The position numbers were made by a program, and so were the translations under genes. Below, in pieces: positions 35,182-44,821 of a DNA stretch of 64,000 nucleotides. The notes below the pieces were generated by a model. It ran no database searches. It saw only the letters and a program-made list of their open reading frames with translations, and was not told where the DNA came from. Origin of the DNA: Phycisphaerales bacterium (lineage in GTDB: Bacteria > Planctomycetota > Phycisphaerae > UBA1845 > UTPLA1); contig JAKSDK010000312.1 of NCBI GenBank assembly GCA_022360095.1, positions 62,001 to 126,000 on the forward strand. Direction: 5' to 3'. Position 1 is the stretch's first letter, and each line of letters opens with the position of its first letter.

Positions 35182-37821
35182 ATGGGCCAGCGCGCGACAC
35201 AGGGGGAACTTCCGGAATCCTATCGTCTCGTGGACACCGCAGAGCGCCTCGTGAGCGTTTTTTCCAACGGACTCACGACCATGATTCAACGGCACGATGC
35301 AGCCCCAGGGGTGGCCGTGCGGGTCTATGTACGTGGCGGCAGCGTGTTCGAAGGCGCCTGGGCCGGAACCGGCATCAGTCATCTCCTTGAGCATGTGATC
35401 ACGTGTGACGGGACTGAGCGGCGTAGCGAGAAAGAGCTGCTTGATCTCGGCGATCACATCGGCGGTCTGGTCAATGCATACACCAGCGTCGATCACATCT
35501 GTCATCATGTCACCGTTGCTGCTGAACATTGGACGACGGCCGTCGAGATGTTTGCAGACTATGTCGTACGCCCTTCTTTGTCGCAGACGGTGTTCGATCG
35601 TGAAATGGGGGTTGTTCAACGGGAGTTGGAGCGTGACCGCGACGATCCCGACACCCGATTGGACGAAATGCTGCACGAGCTGATGTATCGTGGACATCCG
35701 ATGCAATACCCCGTGATCGGTCACCGGACGGGCCTGCGCGGTCTGACGAGAGAAGATGTTCTCGCCTATTACCGTAGCACGCATGTTCCTGAGAACGTAG
35801 TGGTGGTGATTGTCGGCGACGTGGAGCCGTCTGATGCGCTGGGCGTGGTTGCGAGAGTGTTTGACGGCTGGGATAGCCGGAGACCGTCGTTGCCGGTGCC
35901 TCAGATGCCGTCGTCACCGGCTTCACCGATCCGCGCGATCAAGACCATGGACGTTGAATCCGCGTCGTTGGCGATGGCGTGGATGACGGTCCCCGAAGCG
36001 CATGAAGACGACGTGCTTCTGGATTTATTGAGTTCGGTCATGGCGGAGGGCGAAAACGCGCGACTCGTCAAGACGCTACGTTGGGATCGGGGGCTTGTGT
36101 ATGAACTTTCCGCGACGCATGACAGCAGTTGGCACACGCCCGGCATGTTTCAGATTTCGGCTCAATGTGACGTCCGTCGACTCGATGAGGTGCGCGAAGC
36201 GGTGTTGGAGCTGCTCGCCGAATTGGAGACTCGTCCGATCGCACCTTCGGAGCTGAACCAGGCGAAGCAGCAGCATCTAACGAGCGTGCAGTATCAGCGT
36301 GAGACGGGGGAAGGGCTCGCCACGCAGCTTGGGGAGGATTTCCTTGCCACGGGGCACGTGGGTTACTCGGACGCCTACATGGCTTCCATTCAGAGGGCAA
36401 CCGTGGAGGACTTGATGCGGGTTGCGCGAAAGTACGTTCGACCGACAAGTTTTGTATTCTCGGCAATCGTCCCCGAGACTCGCGAACGCGTCCCATCGAA
36501 GGTGCGCGCCGTCGGCAGTTCAACTCATTTCCACCGATTTCAGCTCGACAACGGGTTGGCCTGCGTGATTCGCCACATGCCGCGCAGTTCTTTCGTTGCG
36601 GCAGGCATTCGTTTTCGCGGAGGCCTGCTGGCCGAGTCGGAGGAGACCAACGGTATGCTCAATCTGCTGGCTCAATCGTTGGTGCGAGGTTCCGCGGCTC
36701 ACAGTGGCGAGCAGATTGCGGAGATGTTTGCATCGCGAGGCAGTTTCCTTCGCTCCGGGATGGGGTTGGATCAGATCGGGTGCAGCTTCACGGCGTTGTC
36801 AGAGGAGTTTGAACCGTTGTTGGGGGTGATGTCGGACGTTGTCTGTTCACCCGCCTTGAAACCGGCGGAGATTGACAAGGTCCGGCCGGCCATATGTGAT
36901 GCGATTGCGCGGATCGACGAGGATTGGCATTCCGAATTGACACGATTTGCGCGCCGCTGCTTTTTCGAGCGGTGTCCTTATCGTTTGAGCGCTCTCGGGA
37001 CGATGGAGAACGTGAAACGTGCCTCCTCGGAAGACTTGCAGGACATGCGTCTTCGTTTTATGACTGGTCGAAACGGTGTGTTGTCGCTCGCGGGCCGAGT
37101 CGCGCCGGACCATGTTCATGAGGTTGTACAGCGCTGTTTCGGCCGATTGGACAGCGGCCGGGATCGTCTCTCGCCTCGAAATCCGGCGGAGCGAATCCCG
37201 GAGGGTGACCGGCTGTTTGCCAAACGGTCTTCGGTGCAACGCGAAGTGGCGGGTTTGTTTTTGGGGTTCTCCGGTCTGTCGCTGGCGAATCGAGAGCACC
37301 GTGCCGCCGTCGCTGTCTTGGAGGCGATGTTGGCCGGATACTCGCTATCAAGTGGACGGCTCTACGCGGCGCTGAGAGGGGGTGATCGCGACATGGTCTA
37401 TGACGTCGCCGACGTCAGCCTGACGGGATTACTACCGGGTTATATCGCCTTTACGGCAGGGTGTGAACCGGAGCGGGTCGCCGACGTCTACAAGATCATG
37501 CGAGCGGAGGTTGAGGCAATACGAAGCGGGCGGTTTGATGAATCGGAGGTCGAACGTGCCAGAAATATGGTCGTTACGGGTGAGCTGGATCAGCTTCAGT
37601 CCCCGGCCGATTTCGCATTTCGTATGGGCGCCGACGAACTCCTGGACCTCGGTGCCGCCGATTGGCAGGTGTTCGTTGATGAAGTACGGCAGGTTTCCAG
37701 AGACGATGTGCTTCAGGTTGCCGGGGCTTATCTGAACCATGCCACGATCGTCGTCGTTTCGCCCGAGCCGACGGCGCAAGTCGGTTCCAGGTTGGGGATG
37801 TGTCCGTCAACTAATGCGTAA
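35182..37821 (+). CDS. M16 family zinc peptidase, two-half single chain
   Basis: An 879-residue pitrilysin-type peptidase. The inverted zinc site is HLLEH (67-71) with the third ligand Glu148 in the VVQRELE segment. The second half repeats the fold but has lost the zinc motif at the matching place (GMLNLLAQSL), as usual for the regulatory half. No signal peptide is seen, so it probably acts in the cytosol. It follows the receiver gene by 20 bases and its last 11 bases overlap the convergent membrane-protein gene. The peptide substrate is unknown; the overall layout matches bacterial two-domain M16 peptidases. Confidence 0.93.
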   Translation: MGQRATQGELPESYRLVDTAERLVSVFSNGLTTMIQRHDAAPGVAVRVYVRGGSVFEGAWAGTGISHLLEHVITCDGTERRSEKELLDLGDHIGGLVNAYTSVDHICHHVTVAAEHWTTAVEMFADYVVRPSLSQTVFDREMGVVQRELERDRDDPDTRLDEMLHELMYRGHPMQYPVIGHRTGLRGLTREDVLAYYRSTHVPENVVVVIVGDVEPSDALGVVARVFDGWDSRRPSLPVPQMPSSPASPIRAIKTMDVESASLAMAWMTVPEAHEDDVLLDLLSSVMAEGENARLVKTLRWDRGLVYELSATHDSSWHTPGMFQISAQCDVRRLDEVREAVLELLAELETRPIAPSELNQAKQQHLTSVQYQRETGEGLATQLGEDFLATGHVGYSDAYMASIQRATVEDLMRVARKYVRPTSFVFSAIVPETRERVPSKVRAVGSSTHFHRFQLDNGLACVIRHMPRSSFVAAGIRFRGGLLAESEETNGMLNLLAQSLVRGSAAHSGEQIAEMFASRGSFLRSGMGLDQIGCSFTALSEEFEPLLGVMSDVVCSPALKPAEIDKVRPAICDAIARIDEDWHSELTRFARRCFFERCPYRLSALGTMENVKRASSEDLQDMRLRFMTGRNGVLSLAGRVAPDHVHEVVQRCFGRLDSGRDRLSPRNPAERIPEGDRLFAKRSSVQREVAGLFLGFSGLSLANREHRAAVAVLEAMLAGYSLSSGRLYAALRGGDRDMVYDVADVSLTGLLPGYIAFTAGCEPERVADVYKIMRAEVEAIRSGRFDESEVERARNMVVTGELDQLQSPADFAFRMGADELLDLGAADWQVFVDEVRQVSRDDVLQVAGAYLNHATIVVVSPEPTAQVGSRLGMCPSTNA

Positions 37822-40690
37822 TGTGTTCGAGCAGATTGAAGACGCCCAGTCCACCGGACGGGATCAGGAGTGCGCCGAGGACCGGGTTGGTCACCATGCC
37901 TCCGAATGCGCCACGGCGTTCAGCTTCCACCTCTTTGATGAGTTGCTCCACCGCCTCGGCTCGGCCTTTTTCTTGTGTCCGGCTGATCTTCCGAAGCTTG
38001 AGTCGGAGACCGCGGAGCGCGCGCTTCCTGGCCTGTTTCGCGAGTAGTCGCAATTCCAGTGCCGAACACGCAGCGATGACAAATGCAAGCGAGATCACGA
38101 TGACGAGTTGGGGCGGCCAGTCCCACGCGTCCAGCAGATAATGGCGAGACAGGAGCATGATCAACAACACCGCGAACGGGGCCAGAATCAGTTTGCCCAC
38201 GACTTGCGTGTGCTCGGCGATCAATCGGACACTGAGCCATTCGTCGACATCGTTCGGACTAAGTGGAGCCGTGGCGGCCTTCGATCGCCTTGAGTGAGGC
38301 CATCGCCTTGTCTCCTCGGCCAGGAGTTGATGTACAAACCAATGGCATGCTCGCGTCACGTCAAAGACGAGAAAGAGCAGACTGTGGAGCGCGATGAGGC
38401 TTAAGGTCAGCACGGCCTTATCGACTTCGAAGCTCCACCAGCCTCGTGCCGGCACATTTGGAAACCCGAATATGGAGAACAACAGAAAACCAAGGGCGAA
38501 CCATAGCATCACATACACCGCGATTCGGACAAGCCGAATCCACAGGAACCGCTGATATCTGTACATTGACCACAGTTTCTTGACATCCCCCTTGAGATCT
38601 CTCGGCAAGAAGAACAGGCCTGATAGCCCTGCCTTCATGCGCTCAAACCAGGGCTTATTTTGCCACAGTCGTTCGACCTTCAATATTCTGTCGAAGAAAT
38701 CTTTCTCAAGAGATTCCGTATTCCGGCGAAGGCTGTCCCAGGCCACGAGTGCGAACCAAATACTCATCAGGATGACAATCACACGGAGCATCTCCGTTGG
38801 CCAGATACTGATTCCTTTCGCGAGTGAGAAGCATTCCCCATTCGGGCGCATGTGGTCGTTGAAAGCAATCCAGACGATCAGACCGACCAGCAACAACGCG
38901 GTGCCCCCGACGATGACGAACTCCTTGGTCTGGCGCTTCAAAGTGCGGACCGGCGGCATCGCGAGGAACAGGAAAACCAGAAATGGGAGGGACGTCGCCA
39001 TCGTTCTGAGGGGCCCCAATCCCCACGCATGTCGATTGCTTTTTGGATGTGGGTCTTGCCCGTGCGCGGCGCAGCGGTCCTGAAACACATCCGGCGTTCC
39101 GCAGGCCCTGCAAGTGGCGCCGTCCGGGTCCGGTTGATCGATGTCCATGTTGACGGCGTAGCCGTTTCCGATTTCGAAGATCCGCGTCGGGGGATGCGAT
39201 TCGTGCGACCAATTCACCGCTTCGTGCCCGAGGGCCATTAACATGTGATAGAAAACGGAAGTCTGGTAGCTGCCTCGAAAAGGCGGGATGTCGTTTTGGA
39301 GCGACTTCTTCAATTGCAGACCAAATGCTGATCCGACGACGAGGTTTTGGGTCCATTCAAGGTCATCCGCATGTAGCAGCCTTGCGTCAAGGTCTGTCGT
39401 GAAGAAAACGGTTCCGCGGAAACTCGGCTTGAGGGCCCGCAGAATCAACAGTTTGTCGTAAACGTCGCTGCCGAGAATCCCAATCGCGTCGATTCGTTCT
39501 CTGTCGAGGGGGAAAGGGACTCCGCGACGCTCTTCTTCTCGCCGCAGTTCTTTGTCCAGGGCCTTGAGCTTCTGTTCCAGCCGTCGCAGGTAATCGAGCT
39601 GAGATGTTCCCTCGGGACGCTCACGGGACTCAGATTTCGGACGCGTGCCGGCGGCGATGGGGTCCGGCGTTTTTTCGCCGGGCAGCCTTCCGTCGATGCC
39701 CCGCAGATATTTGAAATGATGCAAGGTCGGTTGCTGCGAACCGGCACAGTGCTTGGCGAAGGTCTTCGGCAACATGCGGCCATAGTCTGTGTCCCATTCC
39801 GAAATCAGGACGATGTTAACCGTTTTCCACGCAAAGTTAGCCGTTCGCAGCTTTATCTCATGCACGAGCCGCCTACACGTGCAATCGTCGGTCGCGATTT
39901 GCCGGTGGAGCTTCGGACTCCAATCGTCGTCCTGCTCCAGCCCAAGCGCTTGGTGGGGGACGGTCGCCCATGGAGAAAACACCTCGATGTTGAGGGGCTT
40001 GCTTGAACGGCCTTTCTCGATCATGCCTTGAAGCACGGTCGAGTTGGTAGGCCCCAGGAGGCACAATTCGGTCTTCTTTAAACCCAGAGCCTGCCTCATT
40101 CTGTCGGTTCTATCGAGAATGCCGGGAAGAAACCGTTCCTCGTCGATCCAGAGAATGAGCACGTTGTCGTAATGATCGGAGGACGGGTCGGATGTCGGCT
40201 TTCGCACAAACCATTCATAGGCGACCGGAACCGGTACATTGGGTCCCGCTTGGTCATCATCACCGAGCTCGAAGTGACCGATGTGGAACGGATCTTTCTT
40301 GGTGTATTTCGCGATGTTTAGTGCCGCGAGGACGGCGTAGCGCCAGCGAATTCGGTTTTCGGCATCTTCCGGGTAGGGCCGTCCGGAAACAAGGACGGCG
40401 ATCGCTCGAGTTTTTCCCTCGACATGTTGCTTTATGGACTCGGCCATGCACGTCGCACATTGGATCGAGTCTCTTTGCACGCGATGAATGGCCTCCAAAG
40501 GGTCCTGCCAGAGCCGTGCCGGAACGGTTTCGAAACCGGACGGCTCCTGCTGGATCAGCGTGTTGCCGATTGGTCGCGGAGATCGCAATTGTGCGCGTGG
40601 AGCCAGGATGCCAAGTGTCGCGGCGAGCCATACGATGGCGCCCGTCCACAGGAATACGCTGCTACCCGATGCACCGCGCGGCTCTGTCAT
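37811..40690 (-). CDS. Large membrane protein of unknown function
   Basis: A 959-residue protein not recognised as any named family. One hydrophobic segment near residues 12-30 is followed by a polar region of about 525 residues, predicted to lie outside the cytosol. This region contains ILGSDVYDKLLILRALKP and TVFFTTDLDARLL, which read like alternating beta-alpha elements of a type I periplasmic-binding or Rossmann-like fold, and a CRACG...C Cys cluster. About seven hydrophobic segments follow from roughly residue 560, with a Lys/Arg-rich stretch near the end. GAGGG about 11 bases upstream precedes the ATG. It stands alone, overlapping the M16 gene by 11 bases at the 3' ends, with a 448-base gap at its start. 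A sensor or transport role is conceivable but unproven. Confidence 0.75.
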   Translation of the reverse strand: MTEPRGASGSSVFLWTGAIVWLAATLGILAPRAQLRSPRPIGNTLIQQEPSGFETVPARLWQDPLEAIHRVQRDSIQCATCMAESIKQHVEGKTRAIAVLVSGRPYPEDAENRIRWRYAVLAALNIAKYTKKDPFHIGHFELGDDDQAGPNVPVPVAYEWFVRKPTSDPSSDHYDNVLILWIDEERFLPGILDRTDRMRQALGLKKTELCLLGPTNSTVLQGMIEKGRSSKPLNIEVFSPWATVPHQALGLEQDDDWSPKLHRQIATDDCTCRRLVHEIKLRTANFAWKTVNIVLISEWDTDYGRMLPKTFAKHCAGSQQPTLHHFKYLRGIDGRLPGEKTPDPIAAGTRPKSESRERPEGTSQLDYLRRLEQKLKALDKELRREEERRGVPFPLDRERIDAIGILGSDVYDKLLILRALKPSFRGTVFFTTDLDARLLHADDLEWTQNLVVGSAFGLQLKKSLQNDIPPFRGSYQTSVFYHMLMALGHEAVNWSHESHPPTRIFEIGNGYAVNMDIDQPDPDGATCRACGTPDVFQDRCAAHGQDPHPKSNRHAWGLGPLRTMATSLPFLVFLFLAMPPVRTLKRQTKEFVIVGGTALLLVGLIVWIAFNDHMRPNGECFSLAKGISIWPTEMLRVIVILMSIWFALVAWDSLRRNTESLEKDFFDRILKVERLWQNKPWFERMKAGLSGLFFLPRDLKGDVKKLWSMYRYQRFLWIRLVRIAVYVMLWFALGFLLFSIFGFPNVPARGWWSFEVDKAVLTLSLIALHSLLFLVFDVTRACHWFVHQLLAEETRRWPHSRRSKAATAPLSPNDVDEWLSVRLIAEHTQVVGKLILAPFAVLLIMLLSRHYLLDAWDWPPQLVIVISLAFVIAACSALELRLLAKQARKRALRGLRLKLRKISRTQEKGRAEAVEQLIKEVEAERRGAFGGMVTNPVLGALLIPSGGLGVFNLLEHITH

Positions 40691-41138
40691 TGTTTGTTAG
40701 CCCTCGTGCCGATCCGAAGCGACTCGATCGCGTCCGGGATCACTGCGACGGGTAAGTGAATATGCATACGGGCGAATGGAGAGGCACGATCTCAACAGGA
40801 GAACCAAGGGCTGCGGTGAGTCTCGATTGGCCTGTCGAATACCGCGTGCTTCGGCCTTCTCTGATTCGTCCAGCTTCGACCTTGTTGCGGTCTCTGGCAA
40901 ACACGCTTGGCCGTGCCGCGTACTGATCAGATAGACGCGAAAATTCGTCCGATGCGCTCGAGCTTTTTGATGCTTTTCATTGGCGCGAAGGGACGTGACG
41001 TTGCGTATGGACAGGTAAGGTCTTTGTTCGACAACAACTTGCGCTGCAACATGGTTCGGGGTCACGAGGGGCCTCGGTGCTTGATCGCGCAAGTCCGACG
41101 GCTTGATAATCCGCCGGTGATGGTCGATGTAATCAAAG
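40691..41138. other. Intergenic region with no supported gene
   Basis: The gap separates the divergent unknown membrane protein and the polysaccharide deacetylase. Open frames exist on both strands (for example 40907-41182) but lack ribosome sites, recognisable motifs or clear codon bias. It may hold promoters or a decayed gene; nothing specific was identified. Confidence 0.5.
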
Positions 41139-42068
41139 ATGCCCGTAATGACTTCGCAAGATATTGTCGGATCGCGACCTGACGCCGCATCGGGAGCTGG
41201 CGAGCAGGGACTCGAGCACTGGTGTGCGCCGGAACCGCCGACGCCGGTTCGAAACGTTCTCACGATCGACCTTGAGGATTGGCCGATCGCCGTATTGGGG
41301 CCTAGGCACAGAATTACGAGCCGTGTGGTCGAGAACACGAGACGTTGTTTGCATATCCTGCGCTGGCATCACGTTCGGGCGACCTTCTTCGTGCTGACGA
41401 AGGTGGCGGAGGATTTTCCCGATTTGATCCGTGAGGTCCACGCGGCCGGTCACGAAATCGCCTCTCATGGTCATGGCCACGAACTGCTGACGAACATGAC
41501 GCCCCGGCAATTCGAGGCCGACGTTAAGAGAAGCGTTGATATTCTGACGGAACTTGTTGGACAGAGGCCGATCGGCTATCGGGCGCCTGCGTTCAGCATC
41601 GTTTCATCCACGCGTTGGGCAGGCCCGATCCTCGCCGGCCTGGGATTCAAGTACGATTCCAGTATCTTTCCGATTCGGCACCGGCGATACGGAATCCCCG
41701 ATGCTCCACGGCACATTCACCACTGGCGGGATTGTCGCCTGATAGAATGTCCGCCGGCGACGTTTCGGATGATGGGTTGGAACTGGCCGGTGGCAGGGGG
41801 CGGTTATTTTCGATTGCTGCCGGGACCCCTGGCACGTCTTGCCATTTGGCGGATCAATCGCGAGCGGATGCCGGCGATCCTCTATTTGCACCCCTATGAG
41901 TTGGACACCTATGGTATCCTCGCTCACAAGCGAAGCGGCATTCGAGTCAATCCGAGTCGGCACCTGACTCAGGCGCTGTTTCGAAGCCAAATGGAACGCC
42001 GCCTCCATCGCCTTCTGGAACGATTTACGTTTGTGACGATGCGCGAACTGCTTCAGCACGCGGTATGA
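41139..42068 (+). CDS. XrtA-type polysaccharide deacetylase (DUF3473)
   Basis: A 309-residue NodB-like deacetylase. The catalytic TIDLEDWP (42-49), metal ligands in EIASHGHGHELL, the GYRAPAFSIV motif, and the C-terminal LYLHPYELD stretch match the family found in exosortase XrtA exopolysaccharide clusters (TIGR03006). No signal peptide is seen. No exosortase or glycosyltransferase gene is in this window, although a PEP-CTERM protein is encoded at 53250-54083. The start may be ATG 41139 or 41148; neither has a strong ribosome site. Confidence 0.88.
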   Translation: MPVMTSQDIVGSRPDAASGAGEQGLEHWCAPEPPTPVRNVLTIDLEDWPIAVLGPRHRITSRVVENTRRCLHILRWHHVRATFFVLTKVAEDFPDLIREVHAAGHEIASHGHGHELLTNMTPRQFEADVKRSVDILTELVGQRPIGYRAPAFSIVSSTRWAGPILAGLGFKYDSSIFPIRHRRYGIPDAPRHIHHWRDCRLIECPPATFRMMGWNWPVAGGGYFRLLPGPLARLAIWRINRERMPAILYLHPYELDTYGILAHKRSGIRVNPSRHLTQALFRSQMERRLHRLLERFTFVTMRELLQHAV

Positions 42069-42129
42069 GACCGATTCGCGAAAGATTCATTGCGGTCGGA
42101 CGATACGTCGCCTACGATTCCCGAAAGTC

Positions 42130-42777
42130 ATGGCACGACGGATCGTGACAGTCTGCTGCATTTGCACGTCCCTTATGCAAGTCGGTTGCCGCAAGGATGC
42201 CGAGTGGGCTCGGGCTGAGGCCATGATCGTACATGGTGTGGAACCGCCGTCCGAAGACTGGAAGCGCCTCCAGGAGGCGGGCTGGGAGCAGCGTGTCGGT
42301 CGCAACTTGGGGTTGTGGGTTTCCGTTGCACGCCAAAACCTCGTTGGCATCGAAAAAGGGCGAGTCAAGTTCGTTTACGTTTGCTCGACCGCCGCCAAGG
42401 GCACGGGAAATCGTGAAAACTCCTATCAGACCCCGTTGGGCTGGCACGAAGTTGCCGAGCGCTACGGCAACGGCCTGCCTTGGGGCGCTGTTTTGAGTGA
42501 GCGAAAGTACACCGGCAAGATCTGGCGTCCGGAGAATCAAACGAGCAAAGACCTCATTCTTTCTCGTATTATGTGGTTGCGAGGGCTGGAGCGTGGTGTG
42601 AATCGGGGACCGAATATCGATTCTCACGCGAGATACATCTACATTCACGGCACACCGGCCGAGGACAAGCTCGGCAGACCGGCCTCGTTAGGCTGCGTCC
42701 GTCTGTCGAATGATGACGTCATCGAGCTCTTCGGAGTCGCCGAGAGCGGGACGAAGATCTTGATTACGGCTTGGTGA
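42130..42777 (+). CDS. L,D-transpeptidase (YkuD) lipoprotein
   Basis: A short leader with a LMQVGC lipobox (Cys20) predicts an envelope lipoprotein. The YkuD catalytic site is intact: IYIHGTP and SLGCVRLS with nucleophile Cys189. Such enzymes make 3-3 crosslinks in peptidoglycan or attach proteins to it, consistent with the current view that Planctomycetota have peptidoglycan. It is 215 residues, and lies about 60 bases after the deacetylase on the same strand. Confidence 0.9.
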   Translation: MARRIVTVCCICTSLMQVGCRKDAEWARAEAMIVHGVEPPSEDWKRLQEAGWEQRVGRNLGLWVSVARQNLVGIEKGRVKFVYVCSTAAKGTGNRENSYQTPLGWHEVAERYGNGLPWGAVLSERKYTGKIWRPENQTSKDLILSRIMWLRGLERGVNRGPNIDSHARYIYIHGTPAEDKLGRPASLGCVRLSNDDVIELFGVAESGTKILITAW

Positions 42778-42803
42778 ACGGTTCGCCTGATCGTTTCCAA
42801 CGG

Positions 42804-43592
42804 CTAGACCAATTGCCAGAATGCGATCACGTCGTAGATAACGTGGCATCCCACGGCCAGGCCGAATCCTCGAAGGACAAATACGGCGGCAAGATAGGCG
42901 CCGGCCGCCGTCCGAAAGGCGAATTCACTGGTGGACCACATGTCGTCACCGATGGGGGGGTAATGGTGAAAACCGAACAGCAGCGAAGAAATAATCACGG
43001 CCAGCGCAACGCCAGCGACCTGTTTCATGCCCAAGGTGTCGATCAGAAGCAACGTCAGGACGGAAATCGCAATTAGACGGAAGACCAGTTCTTCGTAGAT
43101 CCCTGCGCCGATGCTGAGAAGCAATTCATTCAGGGCGGAATCGTGCCGGACGCTCCCACCCGCCAGCGCTCGTAGGCCCGGTATCCACTTGTGCAGAAAA
43201 AGCAGCGGGATCGCCAGAAGGATGCTCTCGCCGGCCATTCCCACCAGCGGCTGGCCCGATACCTTCCAGGGATGGTGGCTGGCGATGTGCCAGACGAGCA
43301 GCACCGCGATCAGGACGGCTCCCGGCAGATAGGCTCCCGTCGCACCGAAGAGGCTGAAGAACCAGCGAAGGAGTTGTGCAGCGGCCAGGCCGGATCGTTG
43401 ATTCAACGGCACGTCACCGTAGGTCACCGCCATGCCGATTTCGTAAGCCAAGACCATCGGAAGGAGGAAGACCAGGCATTGCAGGGGTCGGTGCGTGACA
43501 TCCCAGTAGGCGTTCGACGGCTCCTCTCGCTTTTTGCGAGGGCGTCGGGATTGTGTCTTGGGTGGTCGTCGTCTGGCAATCCGCTTGGGCAT
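42804..43592 (-). CDS. CPBP family intramembrane metalloprotease
   Basis: A multi-pass membrane protein of 262 residues with the three CPBP/Abi motifs: YEELVFR, FGFHHYP and HVIYD. The family includes Rce1-like CAAX proteases and bacteriocin-immunity proteins. The N-terminal 25 residues are strongly basic. It converges on the L,D-transpeptidase and diverges from the glycosylase gene. The substrate is unknown. Confidence 0.9.
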   Translation of the reverse strand: MPKRIARRRPPKTQSRRPRKKREEPSNAYWDVTHRPLQCLVFLLPMVLAYEIGMAVTYGDVPLNQRSGLAAAQLLRWFFSLFGATGAYLPGAVLIAVLLVWHIASHHPWKVSGQPLVGMAGESILLAIPLLFLHKWIPGLRALAGGSVRHDSALNELLLSIGAGIYEELVFRLIAISVLTLLLIDTLGMKQVAGVALAVIISSLLFGFHHYPPIGDDMWSTSEFAFRTAAGAYLAAVFVLRGFGLAVGCHVIYDVIAFWQLV

Positions 43593-43661
43593 GAGGGTAT
43601 ATTGAGCCCCGCTTTGAATCCATGCAATGATTATCGTAGTCCGACAACCCTGGAATTTTCA

Positions 43662-44324
43662 TTGAACGCCGGGACGACGATCAAGCAATTTTTTGACGCG
43701 CTGCTTTCCGCTTACGGGCCGCAAGGTTGGTGGCCGGGCAATTCCCGCACGGAGTGCGTGGTCGGTGCGATCCTCACGCAGAACACGAGCTGGAAAAACG
43801 TCGAGAAAGCGCTCGCCCGAATGAACGCCGCCGGCCTTATGGATTGGACAGCACTTCGAGATGTTGCGGAGCCCGATCTGGCGGATCGCATCCGTCCCGC
43901 AGGCTATTACAATTTGAAAGCGAGGCGTCTCAAGAACTTCGTCGTTTGGTTGTGGGATCACTATGGCGGCGATCTCGACCGTCTCGAAACGGTGTCGTTG
44001 GTCGAGCTCCGCGAAGAAATGCTTGGCATCAACGGCATCGGTTTTGAAACCGCCGATGCGATTCTTCTCTATGCCCTGGGAAAGCCCTCTTTCGTGGTGG
44101 ACACCTACACCGGCAGGGTCGCTCGCAGGCACGGACTGATCGACGAAGAATCCGACTATGAACAGCTGAAGGCCCTTTTCGAGCGGAACCTACCCGAGGA
44201 CGTGGCGCTATTCAATGAATATCACGCCTTGCTCGTGGAAGTTGGTAAGCGACATTGCAAGCCGCGCGCAAAATGCGACGGCTGTCCTCTGGCCGTGTTC
44301 GAGCACGATGAAACAAGAAGATGA
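43662..44324 (+). CDS. MagIII-like (COG2231) HhH-GPD DNA glycosylase
   Basis: A base-excision repair enzyme related to endonuclease III and to Helicobacter 3-methyladenine glycosylase MagIII. Family marks are GWWP near the start, CVVGAILTQNTSWKNVEKAL, IRPAGYYNLKARRLKN, the helix-hairpin-helix INGIGFETADAILLYA, VVDTYTGR and LFNEYHALLV. The catalytic Asp after the hairpin is present and the Lys of bifunctional glycosylases is replaced, so a monofunctional enzyme is expected. Only three of the four Cys of the endonuclease III iron-sulfur loop are seen. The start is uncertain: TTG 43662 with GGAA nearby is used, but no ATG is available in the right region. Confidence 0.85.
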   Translation: MNAGTTIKQFFDALLSAYGPQGWWPGNSRTECVVGAILTQNTSWKNVEKALARMNAAGLMDWTALRDVAEPDLADRIRPAGYYNLKARRLKNFVVWLWDHYGGDLDRLETVSLVELREEMLGINGIGFETADAILLYALGKPSFVVDTYTGRVARRHGLIDEESDYEQLKALFERNLPEDVALFNEYHALLVEVGKRHCKPRAKCDGCPLAVFEHDETRR

Positions 44325-44382
44325 CGACTGTATCCAGCCGTTTTGCGGAGTGTCTTGCCGGTCAGGGCGCGGGGCTAACGAA

Positions 44383-44532
44383 TCAGGTCATCGTCTTGTT
44401 CTTGTAGATTTTGTAGGCGACCAACACGACGACGATTCCGAGGACGGCTAGGATTTGCCAGAGGCCAAAAACGCTAGGTTCCGAAACTTCTTCGATTCCG
44501 TCTTGGGCCAGCATCAATAGATTGGGTAACAT
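44383..44532 (-). CDS. Small single-pass membrane protein, 49 residues
   Basis: ATG at 44530-44532 follows AGGAG at about nine bases on the minus strand. The product has a polar N-terminus (QDGIEEVSEPS), one clear transmembrane stretch (LWQILAVLGIVVVLVAY) and a basic end (KIYKNKTMT), giving an N-out, C-in prediction. No homologue is recognised. Reading frame, ribosome site and membrane topology together make it a believable gene. The 289 bases upstream of it show nothing I can name. Confidence 0.6.
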   Translation of the reverse strand: MLPNLLMLAQDGIEEVSEPSVFGLWQILAVLGIVVVLVAYKIYKNKTMT

Positions 44533-44821
44533 ATCCTGTAACTCCTACGCTAGATCACTTCATCCACCTGCATTGGACCGGTCGGATCTCGCCCAACCAT
44601 CCTATCAGACGTATTTATCAGCAGTTACACACGTTGTCAAGTAACGGACGCCGACCGAGCACCCGTCGGAACAGAGGGACCGTGAGCCTTCGTCACGGTT
44701 CGCCGCGCATACTTTTTTATGCAAGTGATTTATGGATTCGGACAGGAATATTCGCCAAAGCCGGGATGCCCGATCGCGGAATATGGACTCCGGAGACGGT
44801 CCGCACGGTGAGCGGATGAGC

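Noticed and set aside
40691..41138. Gap considered as a structured RNA or tRNA
   Set aside because: No cloverleaf, T-loop or strong stem pattern could be traced by eye.
40907..41182. 91-codon plus-strand frame before the deacetylase
   Set aside because: No ribosome site, motif or clear codon bias, and it overlaps the deacetylase start.
42804..43592. CPBP protease as a phage-defence or immunity gene
   Set aside because: The family is broad and no defence or bacteriocin gene is nearby.
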